Source of the DNA: a virus
IMG/VR virus record: IMGVR_UViG_3300031649_000001
Span: 47,262 to 111,261 of that record
Direction: 5' to 3' (one strand)
DNA: 64,000 nucleotides
The notes below the pieces were generated by a model. The model did no database searches. It saw only the letters and a program-made list of their open reading frames with translations, and had not been told where the DNA came from. Each line of letters begins with the position of its first letter. The first letter of the stretch is position 1. Below are positions 56,221 through 61,944 of the stretch, piece by piece. The translations under genes and the position numbers were made by a program.

Positions 56221-56276
56221 GGTGTGACATCAGTATTGCATACGCGGTTCAGGTTATGCAAACCTCGTGTCTCATC
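56221..56276 (-). promoter_or_regulatory. Symmetrical-family promoter, GGTGTCACACC-like form
   Basis: Reverse strand: TGAGACACGAGG arm, -35 TTGCAT (56261-56256), 18-bp spacer, -10 AATACT (56237-56232), GATGTCACACC. Confidence 0.75.
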
Positions 56277-56277
56277 A

Positions 56278-56289
56278 ATCCACGGGGAT
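56278..56289. promoter_or_regulatory. ATCC box next to a promoter
   Basis: ATCCACGGGGAT beside the arm of the leftward promoter at 56221, same arrangement as at 55880. Confidence 0.6.
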
Positions 56290-56307
56290 GAGGCCGGGCG
56301 GACAGGA

Positions 56308-56330
56308 GGCCGCCCGCCCGGCCGGGCGGC
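56308..56330 (-). terminator. GC palindrome after the 56656-56330 gene
   Basis: GCCGCCCG and CGGGCGGC face each other around CCCGGC, directly after the leftward stop. Confidence 0.55.
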
Positions 56331-56656
56331 TACGCGGGCCAGGCGAAGCCGGAGTTCCCGACGACCGCCAGGTTGAGGACCGACCCGAAGAACGACGCCC
56401 GCCGGAAGTCGGCGAAGGCGAAGTGCAGGTGCTGGAGCCGGGCGTCGATCACCGTGGCGTGGCGGCTGATGGACTGCGGCGAGCCCGCGTTCAGCACGTC
56501 CAGCAGGGCCTGGGCGTCCGGAGCGTCGTAGAAGGCGACGTTGACGGAGCCGTCGGCCTGGCTGAGCCAGACGTCCACGTAGCCGGGGAGCTGCCGGGCG
56601 AGGTGGCTGGTGGCCTGCTGGGGGGTGAGGGTCGGGTCGTTGAGCGAGCTGAGCAT
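56330..56656 (-). CDS. Hypothetical protein
   Basis: 108 residues; ATG at 56656 (reverse), AAGGAGAGCCGTC upstream. Alpha/beta ferredoxin-like pattern (TSHLARQLPGYVDVWLSQ, GSVNVAFYDAPDAQALLDV, LQHLHFAFADFRRASFF). Second gene behind the promoter at 57040. Unknown. Confidence 0.75.
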   Translation of the reverse strand: MLSSLNDPTLTPQQATSHLARQLPGYVDVWLSQADGSVNVAFYDAPDAQALLDVLNAGSPQSISRHATVIDARLQHLHFAFADFRRASFFGSVLNLAVVGNSGFAWPA

Positions 56657-56669
56657 GACGGCTCTCCTT

Positions 56670-56681
56670 GTCTGCGTGGAT
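56670..56681. promoter_or_regulatory. ATCC box before a leftward gene
   Basis: GTCTGCGTGGAT (reverse ATCCACGCAGAC), 14 bases upstream of the start at 56656. Confidence 0.5.
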
Positions 56682-56708
56682 CGTGGTGGGGCTCGCGCCC
56701 CGGGAGGG

Positions 56709-56741
56709 GGGCCGCCCGCCCGGCCGGGCGGGCGGCGGGCG
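56709..56741 (-). terminator. GC palindrome after the 57004-56744 gene
   Basis: GGCCGCCCGCCCGG faces CCGGGCGGGCGGC. Directly 3' of the leftward stop; partial readthrough would be needed for the next gene. Confidence 0.55.
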
Positions 56742-56743
56742 GG

Positions 56744-57004
56744 TCAGGCGTCCAGGCCCTGACCCCAGGCGGCGACGATGCGGTGGTACTCGGCGCGGGC
56801 GGCCTGGCTGTCGCGGCCGACGCGGACGGCGAGCGCGGCGATGGCCTCGCGGTCCACATCCTGGCCCTTGACCGCGCGGCGCAGGTCGATGGCCACCCGC
56901 TGGTCGATGCTGACCAGACGGCCCGCCAGCGCCTTCACGTCGGCGGCGTCGCCCAGCTCGGCCACGATCTGAAGCTCTTCGATGAGTTCGGCGGTGGACA
57001 TCAT
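56744..57004 (-). CDS. Hypothetical helical protein
   Basis: 86 residues; ATG at 57004 (reverse), AGGAGCCCGCC upstream; a second ATG follows. Helical (ELIEELQIVAELGDAADVKA, RAVKGQDVDREAIAALAVRV). Preceded by promoter and leader hairpin. Unknown. Confidence 0.75.
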   Translation of the reverse strand: MMSTAELIEELQIVAELGDAADVKALAGRLVSIDQRVAIDLRRAVKGQDVDREAIAALAVRVGRDSQAARAEYHRIVAAWGQGLDA

Positions 57005-57039
57005 GGCGGGCTCCTGGGCGTGGTGGGGGCGGCGCCCCC

Positions 57040-57095
57040 GGTGTGACACCAGTATTGCATACGCCATTCGGCGAACGCAAATCTCGTGTCACACG
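57040..57095 (-). promoter_or_regulatory. Symmetrical-family promoter, GGTGTCACACC form
   Basis: Reverse strand: GTGACACGAGATT arm, -35 TTGCGT (57080-57075), 18-bp spacer, -10 AATACT (57056-57051), GGTGTCACACC, then leader hairpin GGGGGC-GCC-GCCCCC. Confidence 0.8.
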
Positions 57096-57123
57096 GCCGG
57101 GCGGCCGGTCGGCCGCCCGGCCG
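57094..57123 (-). terminator. Strong GC palindrome after the Nudix-like gene
   Basis: CGGCCGGGCGGCCG (57094-57107) pairs perfectly with CGGCCGCCCGGCCG (57110-57123) around GT. Directly 3' of the leftward stop at 57138. Confidence 0.7.
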
Positions 57124-57137
57124 TGGAGCCGACGGGG

Positions 57138-57626
57138 TCAGTGGTCGGCCAGTACCTCCACGTCACCGCCGGACAGTGCCCGCAGCGCGGCGTGGACGCG
57201 GGCCGCCGTGAAGGTCATCAGCAGCTCCTCCATGTCCCCGGGGTCCACCCAGCGCACCCCGGCCACGTCCGGCCCTAGCGTGAACTCAGGGTCCTTGTCC
57301 CACACTCCGCAGTCGTAGAGCAGGTTGAGACCTTCCCGGGAGTAGTGGGTGCGCCACTGCTTGCCGTACATGTGGTGCACCGCCAGCAGGCGGCCGGGCT
57401 CCAGCGTGGCGCCCGTCTTGCGGCGGGCCGCACGCACCAGGCCGTCGGTCAGCGGCTCGTTCTCCTCCACGCACCCGCCCGGCAGGTAGAACGGGACGGG
57501 GTGCTCCTCCGGCGGCTGCTTCTTCTCCACGAACAGCACGTGACCGTCCGTGTTGCGCACGATTCCCAGGGCTCCGACGCGGCGCTCCGGCGCGTGGATG
57601 AAATGGTCGTGCTTCGCTTCTGGCAT
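57138..57626 (-). CDS. Nudix-fold protein with degenerate catalytic box
   Basis: 162 residues; ATG at 57626 (reverse) behind AGAGGAGTTCC. VGALGIVRNTDGHVLFVEKK and FYLPGGCVEENEPLT are classic Nudix strands and loop. The box starts correctly (Gly51-x5-Glu57-x7-Arg65) but the R-E-U-x-E-E core reads RAARRKTGA, so all three metal-binding glutamates are replaced (Ala66, Arg69, Lys70). It is probably a binding or regulatory Nudix domain, or one with another metal site. Ligand could be a nucleotide-linked signal; unknown. Confidence 0.75.
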   Translation of the reverse strand: MPEAKHDHFIHAPERRVGALGIVRNTDGHVLFVEKKQPPEEHPVPFYLPGGCVEENEPLTDGLVRAARRKTGATLEPGRLLAVHHMYGKQWRTHYSREGLNLLYDCGVWDKDPEFTLGPDVAGVRWVDPGDMEELLMTFTAARVHAALRALSGGDVEVLADH

Positions 57627-57653
57627 GGAACTCCTCTTCGCCCAAGTGGACTG

Positions 57654-57677
57654 CGGGCGGCCGGAGTTGGCCGCCCG
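57654..57677 (-). other. Hairpin in the Nudix leader
   Basis: CGGGCGGCC (57654-57662) pairs with GGCCGCCCG (57669-57677) around GGAGTT. On the leftward message it lies about 30 bases before the start; possible attenuator. Confidence 0.5.
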
Positions 57678-57694
57678 GGAACCAGCCTGGTGCC

Positions 57695-57729
57695 AGACCA
57701 TAAACACCTGTTGAACGAACGGGCGTTCG
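57695..57729 (-). promoter_or_regulatory. Possible promoter/operator of the Nudix gene
   Basis: On the reverse strand TATGGT (about 57702-57697) may be a -10. CGAACGGGCGTTCG at 57716-57729 is a 14-bp palindrome overlapping the expected -35. It differs from the symmetrical family, so this gene may be controlled separately. Confidence 0.4.
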
Positions 57730-57769
57730 CCGCACGGGCGGGCGGCCGGGTGACCGCCCGCCCGTGCGG
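57730..57769 (-). terminator. Very strong GC terminator after the 57774 gene
   Basis: CCGCACGGGCGGGCGG (57730-57745) pairs perfectly with CCGCCCGCCCGTGCGG (57754-57769), a 16-bp stem. It lies just past the leftward stop. Confidence 0.8.
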
Positions 57770-57773
57770 GAGT

Positions 57774-58463
57774 TCAGCAGGAGGGGCACCAGCCGCCCGC
57801 CTTGCGGACCGGGCCCTCGTCGCTCAGGCGGGCCAGTCCGTGGGCGTGGCCGTGGGTCTTGCAGATCAGGGCGTACTCGGGCTTGCCGTCCACGTACCGG
57901 CGGCCGACCTCGGCGCCCGCCTTCGGCTTGTCGTAGAGCAGGTCCCAGCCGGTGGCGCTGGAGGCTCCCAGGGCCTCCCTGGCGGCCTTGCGGGGCGCGG
58001 CCGGGGCGGCGGGCGCCGGGGCCGGGGCGGCGGCCGGGGCGAGGGTCAGGTCGCTGACGATGTAGTCGGCGCCGCCGGACGCGGCCAGGTGGGCGAACTC
58101 GGCGTCGTACTGGACGGAGACGACCCAGCCGACCGGGGTGAGCGCGGGCTCGTTGGTGGTGGTGCCGGTGGCGTTCTCGGGGGTGGTGACGCGGGAGGCG
58201 GCGGGCAGCTCCGGGGTGATGGGGGCGGCGGCCGGGGCGTCGTACTTGCCCTCCACGAAGGTGGCGAAGACCTCGTCCCAGTCGGCGCCGTCGATGGTGG
58301 AGCCGGAGAGGCGGGTCTTGTCGCCGAGGTACGCCTTGGCCATCTCCTCGTACTGCTGGCGGTCCTTGCCGAAGGTGAAGCCGACCGGCTCGAAGGAGTT
58401 GGGGGCGTCCTTGAAGAGGTTGCGGCAGACGGCGGACGTGGCGGCGGCGGTGGAGAGGGCCAT
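57774..58463 (-). CDS. WELLYDKP-family protein (short form, internal start)
   Basis: 229 residues; ATG at 58463 (reverse) behind AAGGAGCCC. N-terminal 150 residues are alpha/beta (SAVCRNLFKDAPNSFEPVG, DWDEVFATFVEGKY). The shared domain begins at WDLLYDKP (173) and ends WCPSC. It has its own promoter and leader hairpin at 58510. The same frame is open upstream to 58802 with no stop, so a 342-residue form (see next entry) is also possible. Unknown role. Confidence 0.75.
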   Translation of the reverse strand: MALSTAAATSAVCRNLFKDAPNSFEPVGFTFGKDRQQYEEMAKAYLGDKTRLSGSTIDGADWDEVFATFVEGKYDAPAAAPITPELPAASRVTTPENATGTTTNEPALTPVGWVVSVQYDAEFAHLAASGGADYIVSDLTLAPAAAPAPAPAAPAAPRKAAREALGASSATGWDLLYDKPKAGAEVGRRYVDGKPEYALICKTHGHAHGLARLSDEGPVRKAGGWCPSC

Positions 58464-58802
58464 CGTGGGCTCCTTCGGGTCGGTCGTGGTGGGGGGCTCC
58501 GCGCCCCCCGGTGTGACACCAGTATTGCATACACCGTTCGGCGTGCGCAAACCTTGTGTCTCATCAATCCACGTGGATCGGACCGGGGAGGCAGGCGTAC
58601 CGTACGCGGCCTCGTGGTCCACGCGGTCCTGGAGCGCCTGGCAGCACACGTCCTGGGCCTCGGGCCCCATGCCGGGGCACTCCCGCCGGGCGCAGCAGGT
58701 CGTGTCCCCGCCGTCGTCGGTGATCGGGTTCGTCTCGCCGCACACCGAGCAGTGCGCCATCTGCGCCAGGTCGACGGCGCGCGGGTAGCGCTGGTGGCTC
58801 AT
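57774..58802 (-). CDS. Long form: zinc-head fused in frame to the WELLYDKP protein
   Basis: 342 residues if read from ATG 58802 (reverse; AGAGAGGACCCCG upstream) to the same stop. The first 75 residues (AHCSVCGETNPITDDGGD, TCCARRECPG, DVCCQALQDR) match the head of the 60932 paralogue. The promoter at 58510 is read through as protein (STWIDETQGLRTPNGV). Compared with the 60932 protein, this looks like a lost stop codon joining two genes, or a nested gene with two starts. Promoter at 58825 would drive it. Confidence 0.5.
   Translation of the reverse strand: MSHQRYPRAVDLAQMAHCSVCGETNPITDDGGDTTCCARRECPGMGPEAQDVCCQALQDRVDHEAAYGTPASPVRSTWIDETQGLRTPNGVCNTGVTPGGAEPPTTTDPKEPTMALSTAAATSAVCRNLFKDAPNSFEPVGFTFGKDRQQYEEMAKAYLGDKTRLSGSTIDGADWDEVFATFVEGKYDAPAAAPITPELPAASRVTTPENATGTTTNEPALTPVGWVVSVQYDAEFAHLAASGGADYIVSDLTLAPAAAPAPAPAAPAAPRKAAREALGASSATGWDLLYDKPKAGAEVGRRYVDGKPEYALICKTHGHAHGLARLSDEGPVRKAGGWCPSC
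58510..58565 (-). promoter_or_regulatory. Symmetrical-family promoter inside a longer open frame
   Basis: Reverse strand: GAGACACAAGG arm, -35 TTGCGC (58550-58545), 18-bp spacer, -10 AATACT (58526-58521), GGTGTCACACC; leader hairpin GGGGGGC...GCCCCCC follows. It lies within the 58802-57774 open frame. Confidence 0.75.
58567..58578. promoter_or_regulatory. ATCC box next to a promoter, perfect palindrome
   Basis: ATCCACGTGGAT beside the arm of the leftward promoter at 58510; also inside the long open frame. Confidence 0.65.
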
Positions 58803-58824
58803 CGGGGTCCTCTCTGCCGGTGCC

Positions 58825-58876
58825 GTGTGACACCAGACTATCGGTCGGTAGTGGGGTGAGCACACCCCGTGTCTCA
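58825..58876 (-). promoter_or_regulatory. Symmetrical-family promoter for the zinc-head frame
   Basis: Reverse strand: TGAGACACGGGG arm, -35 GTGCTC (58863-58858), 17-bp spacer, -10 TAGTCT (58840-58835), GGTGTCACAC. The -35 is weak. Confidence 0.6.
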
Positions 58877-58966
58877 TTCGTGAGCGGCCGGAGGGACGTC
58901 CAGGAGCCATGAGTGCGCAGCTCGGGGGCGGTGCCGCTCACAGACCGCTCAGCGATCCGACGTGAA

Positions 58967-58996
58967 CGGCCGCCCGCCCGGCCGGGCGGGCGGCCG
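58967..58996 (-). terminator. 30-base GC palindrome after the 59271-59002 gene
   Basis: CGGCCGCCCGCCCGG (58967-58981) and its complement to 58996 form a full palindrome directly 3' of the leftward stop. Confidence 0.65.
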
Positions 58997-59001
58997 GGCG
59001 G

Positions 59002-59271
59002 CTACCGGCGGGGGAACAGGGCCGCGATGATCTCGTCCTCGCGGGCCGGGGGCGCGAACTCACCGGCGCGGGCGGCGACCATGTCCGCCTGGAGGGCGTG
59101 CTGGCGGACCCACGCCTTGGGCAGGCGGGCGCCGCACAGGATCAGGTCGGCGAGGATGCTCCAGTCGCCGGAGGCCTCCCGCAGGGCGGCGGCCTGGGCC
59201 TTGGTGGTGGCGGCCTGGGCGCGGCGGGCGGCGTCGGCGGCGGCGCGGATGGCGATGAAGGCTGCGTTCAC
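59002..59271 (-). CDS. Hypothetical Ala-rich helical protein
   Basis: 89 residues; ATG at 59271 (reverse), CAGGAGGACCACG upstream. Helical and Ala-rich (AIRAAADAARRAQAATTKA, ADLILCGARLPKAWVRQHA). Stand-alone unit with symmetrical promoter, leader hairpin and palindrome terminator. Unknown. Confidence 0.75.
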   Translation of the reverse strand: MNAAFIAIRAAADAARRAQAATTKAQAAALREASGDWSILADLILCGARLPKAWVRQHALQADMVAARAGEFAPPAREDEIIAALFPRR

Positions 59272-59315
59272 GTGGTCCTCCTGGACTGGAGCGTGGTGGG
59301 GGCGGCGCCCCCCTC

Positions 59316-59367
59316 ATGTGACATGAGATTAGCATGGACGCTCGCGTCATGCAAACTTCGTGTCTCC
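59316..59367 (-). promoter_or_regulatory. Symmetrical-family promoter (leftward)
   Basis: Reverse strand: GGAGACACGAAG arm, -35 TTGCAT (59354-59349), 17-bp spacer, -10 TAATCT (59331-59326), CATGTCACATG, then GGGGGGC-GCC-GCCCCC hairpin. Confidence 0.75.
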
Positions 59368-59424
59368 TCTATACGGGGGAGGACGGGAGTTCACGGAACG
59401 GCCCTGATCAGGGGACTGAACTCT

Positions 59425-59436
59425 ATCCCCGTGGAT
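59425..59436. promoter_or_regulatory. ATCC box next to a promoter
   Basis: ATCCCCGTGGAT, followed by TGAT and then the GAGACAC arm at 59441; the same spacing recurs at 60170 and 61832. Confidence 0.65.
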
Positions 59437-59440
59437 TGAT

Positions 59441-59494
59441 GAGACACGGAGTTTGCATTCAGCGAACCGGTATGCAATACTGGTGTCACACCGG
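59441..59494 (+). promoter_or_regulatory. Symmetrical-family promoter for a WELLYDKP gene
   Basis: GAGACACGGAG arm, -35 TTGCAT (59453-59458), 17-bp spacer, -10 AATACT (59476-59481), GGTGTCACACC; then hairpin GGGGGGC-AAACA-GCCCCCC. Confidence 0.8.
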
Positions 59495-59531
59495 GGGGCA
59501 AACAGCCCCCCACCACACCGAGGAGCTCACC

Positions 59532-60017
59532 ATGGCTGCCAAGACCTCCGCCTCCATCGCCCCCTCCACCTACACCGCCCTGACGGTCTCCTCCCGCACC
59601 GCCAAGGTCACGCACCTCTGGGTCGGCACCGGCAACCTGTGCGGCGCCGAGTTCACCCAGGCCCCGATGGTCCGCCAGCTCCAGGCGAACTCCATCTGCA
59701 AGTCCTGCGCCGCCCTCCAGGACGTCTTCGACGCCGCCCAGGAGGCGGCCGAGGCCGACCGCGAGCGGATCATGAACACCGACCGCGCCCGCCGCCTCAC
59801 CGACGGCCAGTCCGCCGTCACCGGCTGGGAACTCCTCTACGACAAGCCGAGCATCGCCGCTCAGGTCGGCCGCCGCGACAAGAAGTACGCGCTCATCTGC
59901 ACCGACCACCGCTACGCCCGGCCGCTGGCCAAGCTGACGGACGAGCGCCTGGTCCGCAAGGCGGGCAAGGCTGCCTGGTGCGAGGGCTGCGCCGTCGAGG
60001 GCACCGACGAGGGCTGA
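59532..60017 (+). CDS. WELLYDKP-family protein
   Basis: 161 residues; ATG at 59532 with GAGGAGCTCACC upstream. The head (TYTALTVSSRTAKVTHLW, NLCGAEFTQAP, SICKSCAALQD) has three Cys and may bind metal. The shared domain starts at WELLYDKP (99) and continues YALICTDHRYARPL to WCEGC, with a short acidic tail absent in paralogues. Second His of the H.H.H run is replaced. Own promoter, leader and terminator. Unknown. Confidence 0.8.
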   Translation: MAAKTSASIAPSTYTALTVSSRTAKVTHLWVGTGNLCGAEFTQAPMVRQLQANSICKSCAALQDVFDAAQEAAEADRERIMNTDRARRLTDGQSAVTGWELLYDKPSIAAQVGRRDKKYALICTDHRYARPLAKLTDERLVRKAGKAAWCEGCAVEGTDEG

Positions 60018-60032
60018 GCCCCCCGGGGCGTA

Positions 60033-60064
60033 CCGCCCGCCCGGCCACCCGGCCGGGCGGGCGG
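60033..60064 (+). terminator. GC terminator after the 59532 gene
   Basis: CCGCCCGCCCGGCC (60033-60046) pairs perfectly with GGCCGGGCGGGCGG (60051-60064) around ACCC. Confidence 0.75.
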
Positions 60065-60169
60065 CCGTGTGTCCGGGGGTCGGTCGCTTCGGTCGCTGAG
60101 CGCCGTTCTGAGGAGTTCACGCAGGGCCAGCGGCACTCACGGCTCCGGCTCCTGCCTCCGGCCCTCCCT

Positions 60170-60181
60170 GATCCCCGTGGA
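60170..60181. promoter_or_regulatory. ATCC box next to a promoter
   Basis: ATCCCCGTGGAT, then TGAT and the GAGACACGGGG arm; identical arrangement to 59425 and 61832. Confidence 0.65.
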
Positions 60182-60184
60182 TTG

Positions 60185-60239
60185 ATGAGACACGGGGTTT
60201 GCAAATGGTGAACCGGTATGCAATACTGGTGTCACACCG
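60185..60239 (+). promoter_or_regulatory. Symmetrical-family promoter for a WELLYDKP gene
   Basis: TGAGACACGGGG arm, -35 TTGCAA (60198-60203), 17-bp spacer, -10 AATACT (60221-60226), GGTGTCACACC; hairpin GGGGGGC-AGGA-GCCCCCC follows. Confidence 0.8.
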
Positions 60240-60282
60240 GGGGGCAGGAGCCCCCCACCACCGCCGAACCGAGGAGCTCCAA

Positions 60283-60795
60283 ATGGCCGCCACCTTCACC
60301 CTCAAGTACGGTCGCACCTCGGTCCACGTGGCTGGCGCCGAGATCCGCACCCAGGGCACGGACTTCGACTACGCGAAGAGCGCCTGCCCGGTGCTGTCCC
60401 GCTCGGTCCGCTTCTGCGAGCGCGCCGCCCAGGCCACCACGGCGGCCGAGGTCATCGAGGAGGCCAAGAAGCTGGCCGTCGCCACCAGCAACAAGCTCTG
60501 CAAGAAGTGCCTGGAGGCTCTGGAGGCCATGGCCGCCACGGAGGCCGCCGAGGCTGAGGCCGCCGCCGCTCCGGCCGGGCGCACCCCCCGCGCCGCCCAG
60601 GGCGTCGCCAGCGTCGCCGGGTGGGAGCTGCTCTACGACAAGCCGAAGCAGGGTGCCGAGGTCGGCCGCCGGTCCGTTGAGGGCCGCCCCCAGTACGCGC
60701 TGATCTGCAAGGCTCACGGCCACGCCCACGAGCTGCCCCGGCTGACCGCCGAGCGGGCGCTCCGGTCCAATGGCGGATGGTGCCCCTCCTGCTGA
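60283..60795 (+). CDS. WELLYDKP-family protein
   Basis: 170 residues; ATG at 60283 behind GAGGAGCTCCAA. Head: KYGRTSVHVAGAEIRTQG, a helix (TTAAEVIEEAKKLAVATS) and NKLCKKCLEAL, a CxxC knuckle; KSACPVLSRSVRFC adds two Cys. The shared domain begins at WELLYDKP (114): YALICKAHGHAHEL, then GGWCPSC at the very end. One of the three most typical members. Own promoter, leader hairpin and palindrome terminator. Unknown role. Confidence 0.8.
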   Translation: MAATFTLKYGRTSVHVAGAEIRTQGTDFDYAKSACPVLSRSVRFCERAAQATTAAEVIEEAKKLAVATSNKLCKKCLEALEAMAATEAAEAEAAAAPAGRTPRAAQGVASVAGWELLYDKPKQGAEVGRRSVEGRPQYALICKAHGHAHELPRLTAERALRSNGGWCPSC

Positions 60796-60800
60796 CGCCC

Positions 60801-60830
60801 CGGGCGGGCGGCCGGTCGGCCGCCCGCCCG
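60801..60830 (+). terminator. GC terminator after the 60283 gene
   Basis: CGGGCGGGCGGCCG (60801-60814) pairs perfectly with CGGCCGCCCGCCCG (60817-60830). Confidence 0.75.
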
Positions 60831-60835
60831 GCCGG

Positions 60836-60891
60836 GTGACACGGAGTTTGCATTCCGCGAACGGGGATGCTAATCTGGTGTCACACCGGGG
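60836..60891 (+). promoter_or_regulatory. Symmetrical-family promoter for a WELLYDKP gene
   Basis: GTGACACGGAG arm, -35 TTGCAT (60848-60853), 17-bp spacer, -10 TAATCT (60871-60876), GGTGTCACACC; hairpin GGGGGGC-AGGA-GCCCCCC. No ATCC box precedes this copy. Confidence 0.8.
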
Positions 60892-60931
60892 GGCAGGAGC
60901 CCCCCACCACCTCCAGCCGAAGGAGCCCACC

Positions 60932-61675
60932 ATGGCCCGCCTCCTCTCCGCCGCCGCCCTCCGCGAGACCGTTCACTGCGCCGGTTGCGGCGACCTGAAC
61001 CCCGCCGACGACGGCGACGGCTACACCGTCTGCTGCAACAAGCGCGTCTGCACCGGGTGGGGCTGGAGCAAGACCGAGGGCTGCTGCGGCGAGACGGCCG
61101 CCCGCCTGGCCGACGAGCGCCACCGCGCCTCCCGCAACCCGAACCTGGACCGCCACATGGCGGAGGTCGCCGCGAAGCTGGAGGCCGCCGACGCGAAGGG
61201 TGTCCACACCCACGCGGCCGTCCGGGTGGGCGTGGGCGCCACGCAGTCCGGGCCGGTCCTGGCCTGGCGCTACGACTCCGAGGTGGAGGGCTACGGCGAC
61301 ATCACCCTCGTGAACTACAAGGGCGAGGAGCTGTACGCGCCGCTGACGGACGTCATGCTGCACGACATCCGGCCGTGCTGGGACCGCTGCAAGCACGCCC
61401 CCGCCGTCCCGGCGCCGGTGGTGGAGGTCAAGGAGATGACGGCCGCCCGCCCGGCCGCCCGTACCACCCGCGCCGCCCTGGGCGCCGCCTCCGCCCCCGG
61501 CTGGGAGCTGCTCTACGACAAGCCGAAGGCGGGCGCCGAGGTCGGCCGCCGGGCCAAGGGTGAGAAGTCCGAGTACGCGCTGATCTGCAAGGCTCACGGC
61601 CACGTCCACCCGCTGGCCCGCCTGAGCGACGAGGGCCAGGTCCGCAAGGCGGGCGGCTGGTGCCCGTCCTGCTGA
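60932..61675 (+). CDS. WELLYDKP-family protein with Cys-rich zinc head
   Basis: 247 residues; ATG at 60932 behind AAGGAGCCCACC. Head: TVHCAGCGDLNPADDGDGYT, VCCNKRVCTG, EGCCGETAARLADER, about eight Cys, matching the head of the 58802 frame. Middle alpha/beta part (KGVHTHAAVRVGVGATQSGP, DITLVNYKGEELY). The shared domain begins at WELLYDKP (191): YALICKAHGHVHPL, RKAGGWCPSC. The intact head-plus-tail fusion supports the long-form reading at 58802. Unknown function; zinc binding inferred. Confidence 0.8.
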   Translation: MARLLSAAALRETVHCAGCGDLNPADDGDGYTVCCNKRVCTGWGWSKTEGCCGETAARLADERHRASRNPNLDRHMAEVAAKLEAADAKGVHTHAAVRVGVGATQSGPVLAWRYDSEVEGYGDITLVNYKGEELYAPLTDVMLHDIRPCWDRCKHAPAVPAPVVEVKEMTAARPAARTTRAALGAASAPGWELLYDKPKAGAEVGRRAKGEKSEYALICKAHGHVHPLARLSDEGQVRKAGGWCPSC

Positions 61676-61687
61676 GTTCCCGCCCCA

Positions 61688-61723
61688 CCGCCCGCCCGTC
61701 TGGCCGCCCGGCCGGGCGGGCGG
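61688..61723 (+). terminator. GC terminator after the 60932 gene
   Basis: CCGCCCGCCCG (61688-61698) pairs with CGGGCGGGCGG (61713-61723), with GGCCGCCCGGCC in the loop. Confidence 0.65.
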
Positions 61724-61831
61724 CCGTGTGTCCATATCTGTTCAGGAGCCGGGGTCGCTGTGCTACTGCGTGAGGAGTTCGCGCAGGTCGGCGGGCACTC
61801 ACGGCTCCGCTCCGCACTCCGGGCCTGCCTG

Positions 61832-61843
61832 ATCCCCGTGGAT
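61832..61843. promoter_or_regulatory. ATCC box next to a promoter
   Basis: ATCCCCGTGGAT, then TGAT and the GAGACACGGGG arm. Confidence 0.65.
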
Positions 61844-61846
61844 TGA

Positions 61847-61902
61847 TGAGACACGGGGTTTGCATTCGCCGAACGGCGTATGCAATACTGGTGTCACACC
61901 GG
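61847..61902 (+). promoter_or_regulatory. Symmetrical-family promoter for a WELLYDKP gene
   Basis: GAGACACGGGG arm, -35 TTGCAT (61860-61865), 18-bp spacer, -10 AATACT (61884-61889), GGTGTCACACC; hairpin GGGGGC-AAGA-GCCCCC. Confidence 0.8.
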
Positions 61903-61944
61903 GGGGCAAGAGCCCCCACCACCTCCCTCCCGAAGGAGCCCACC

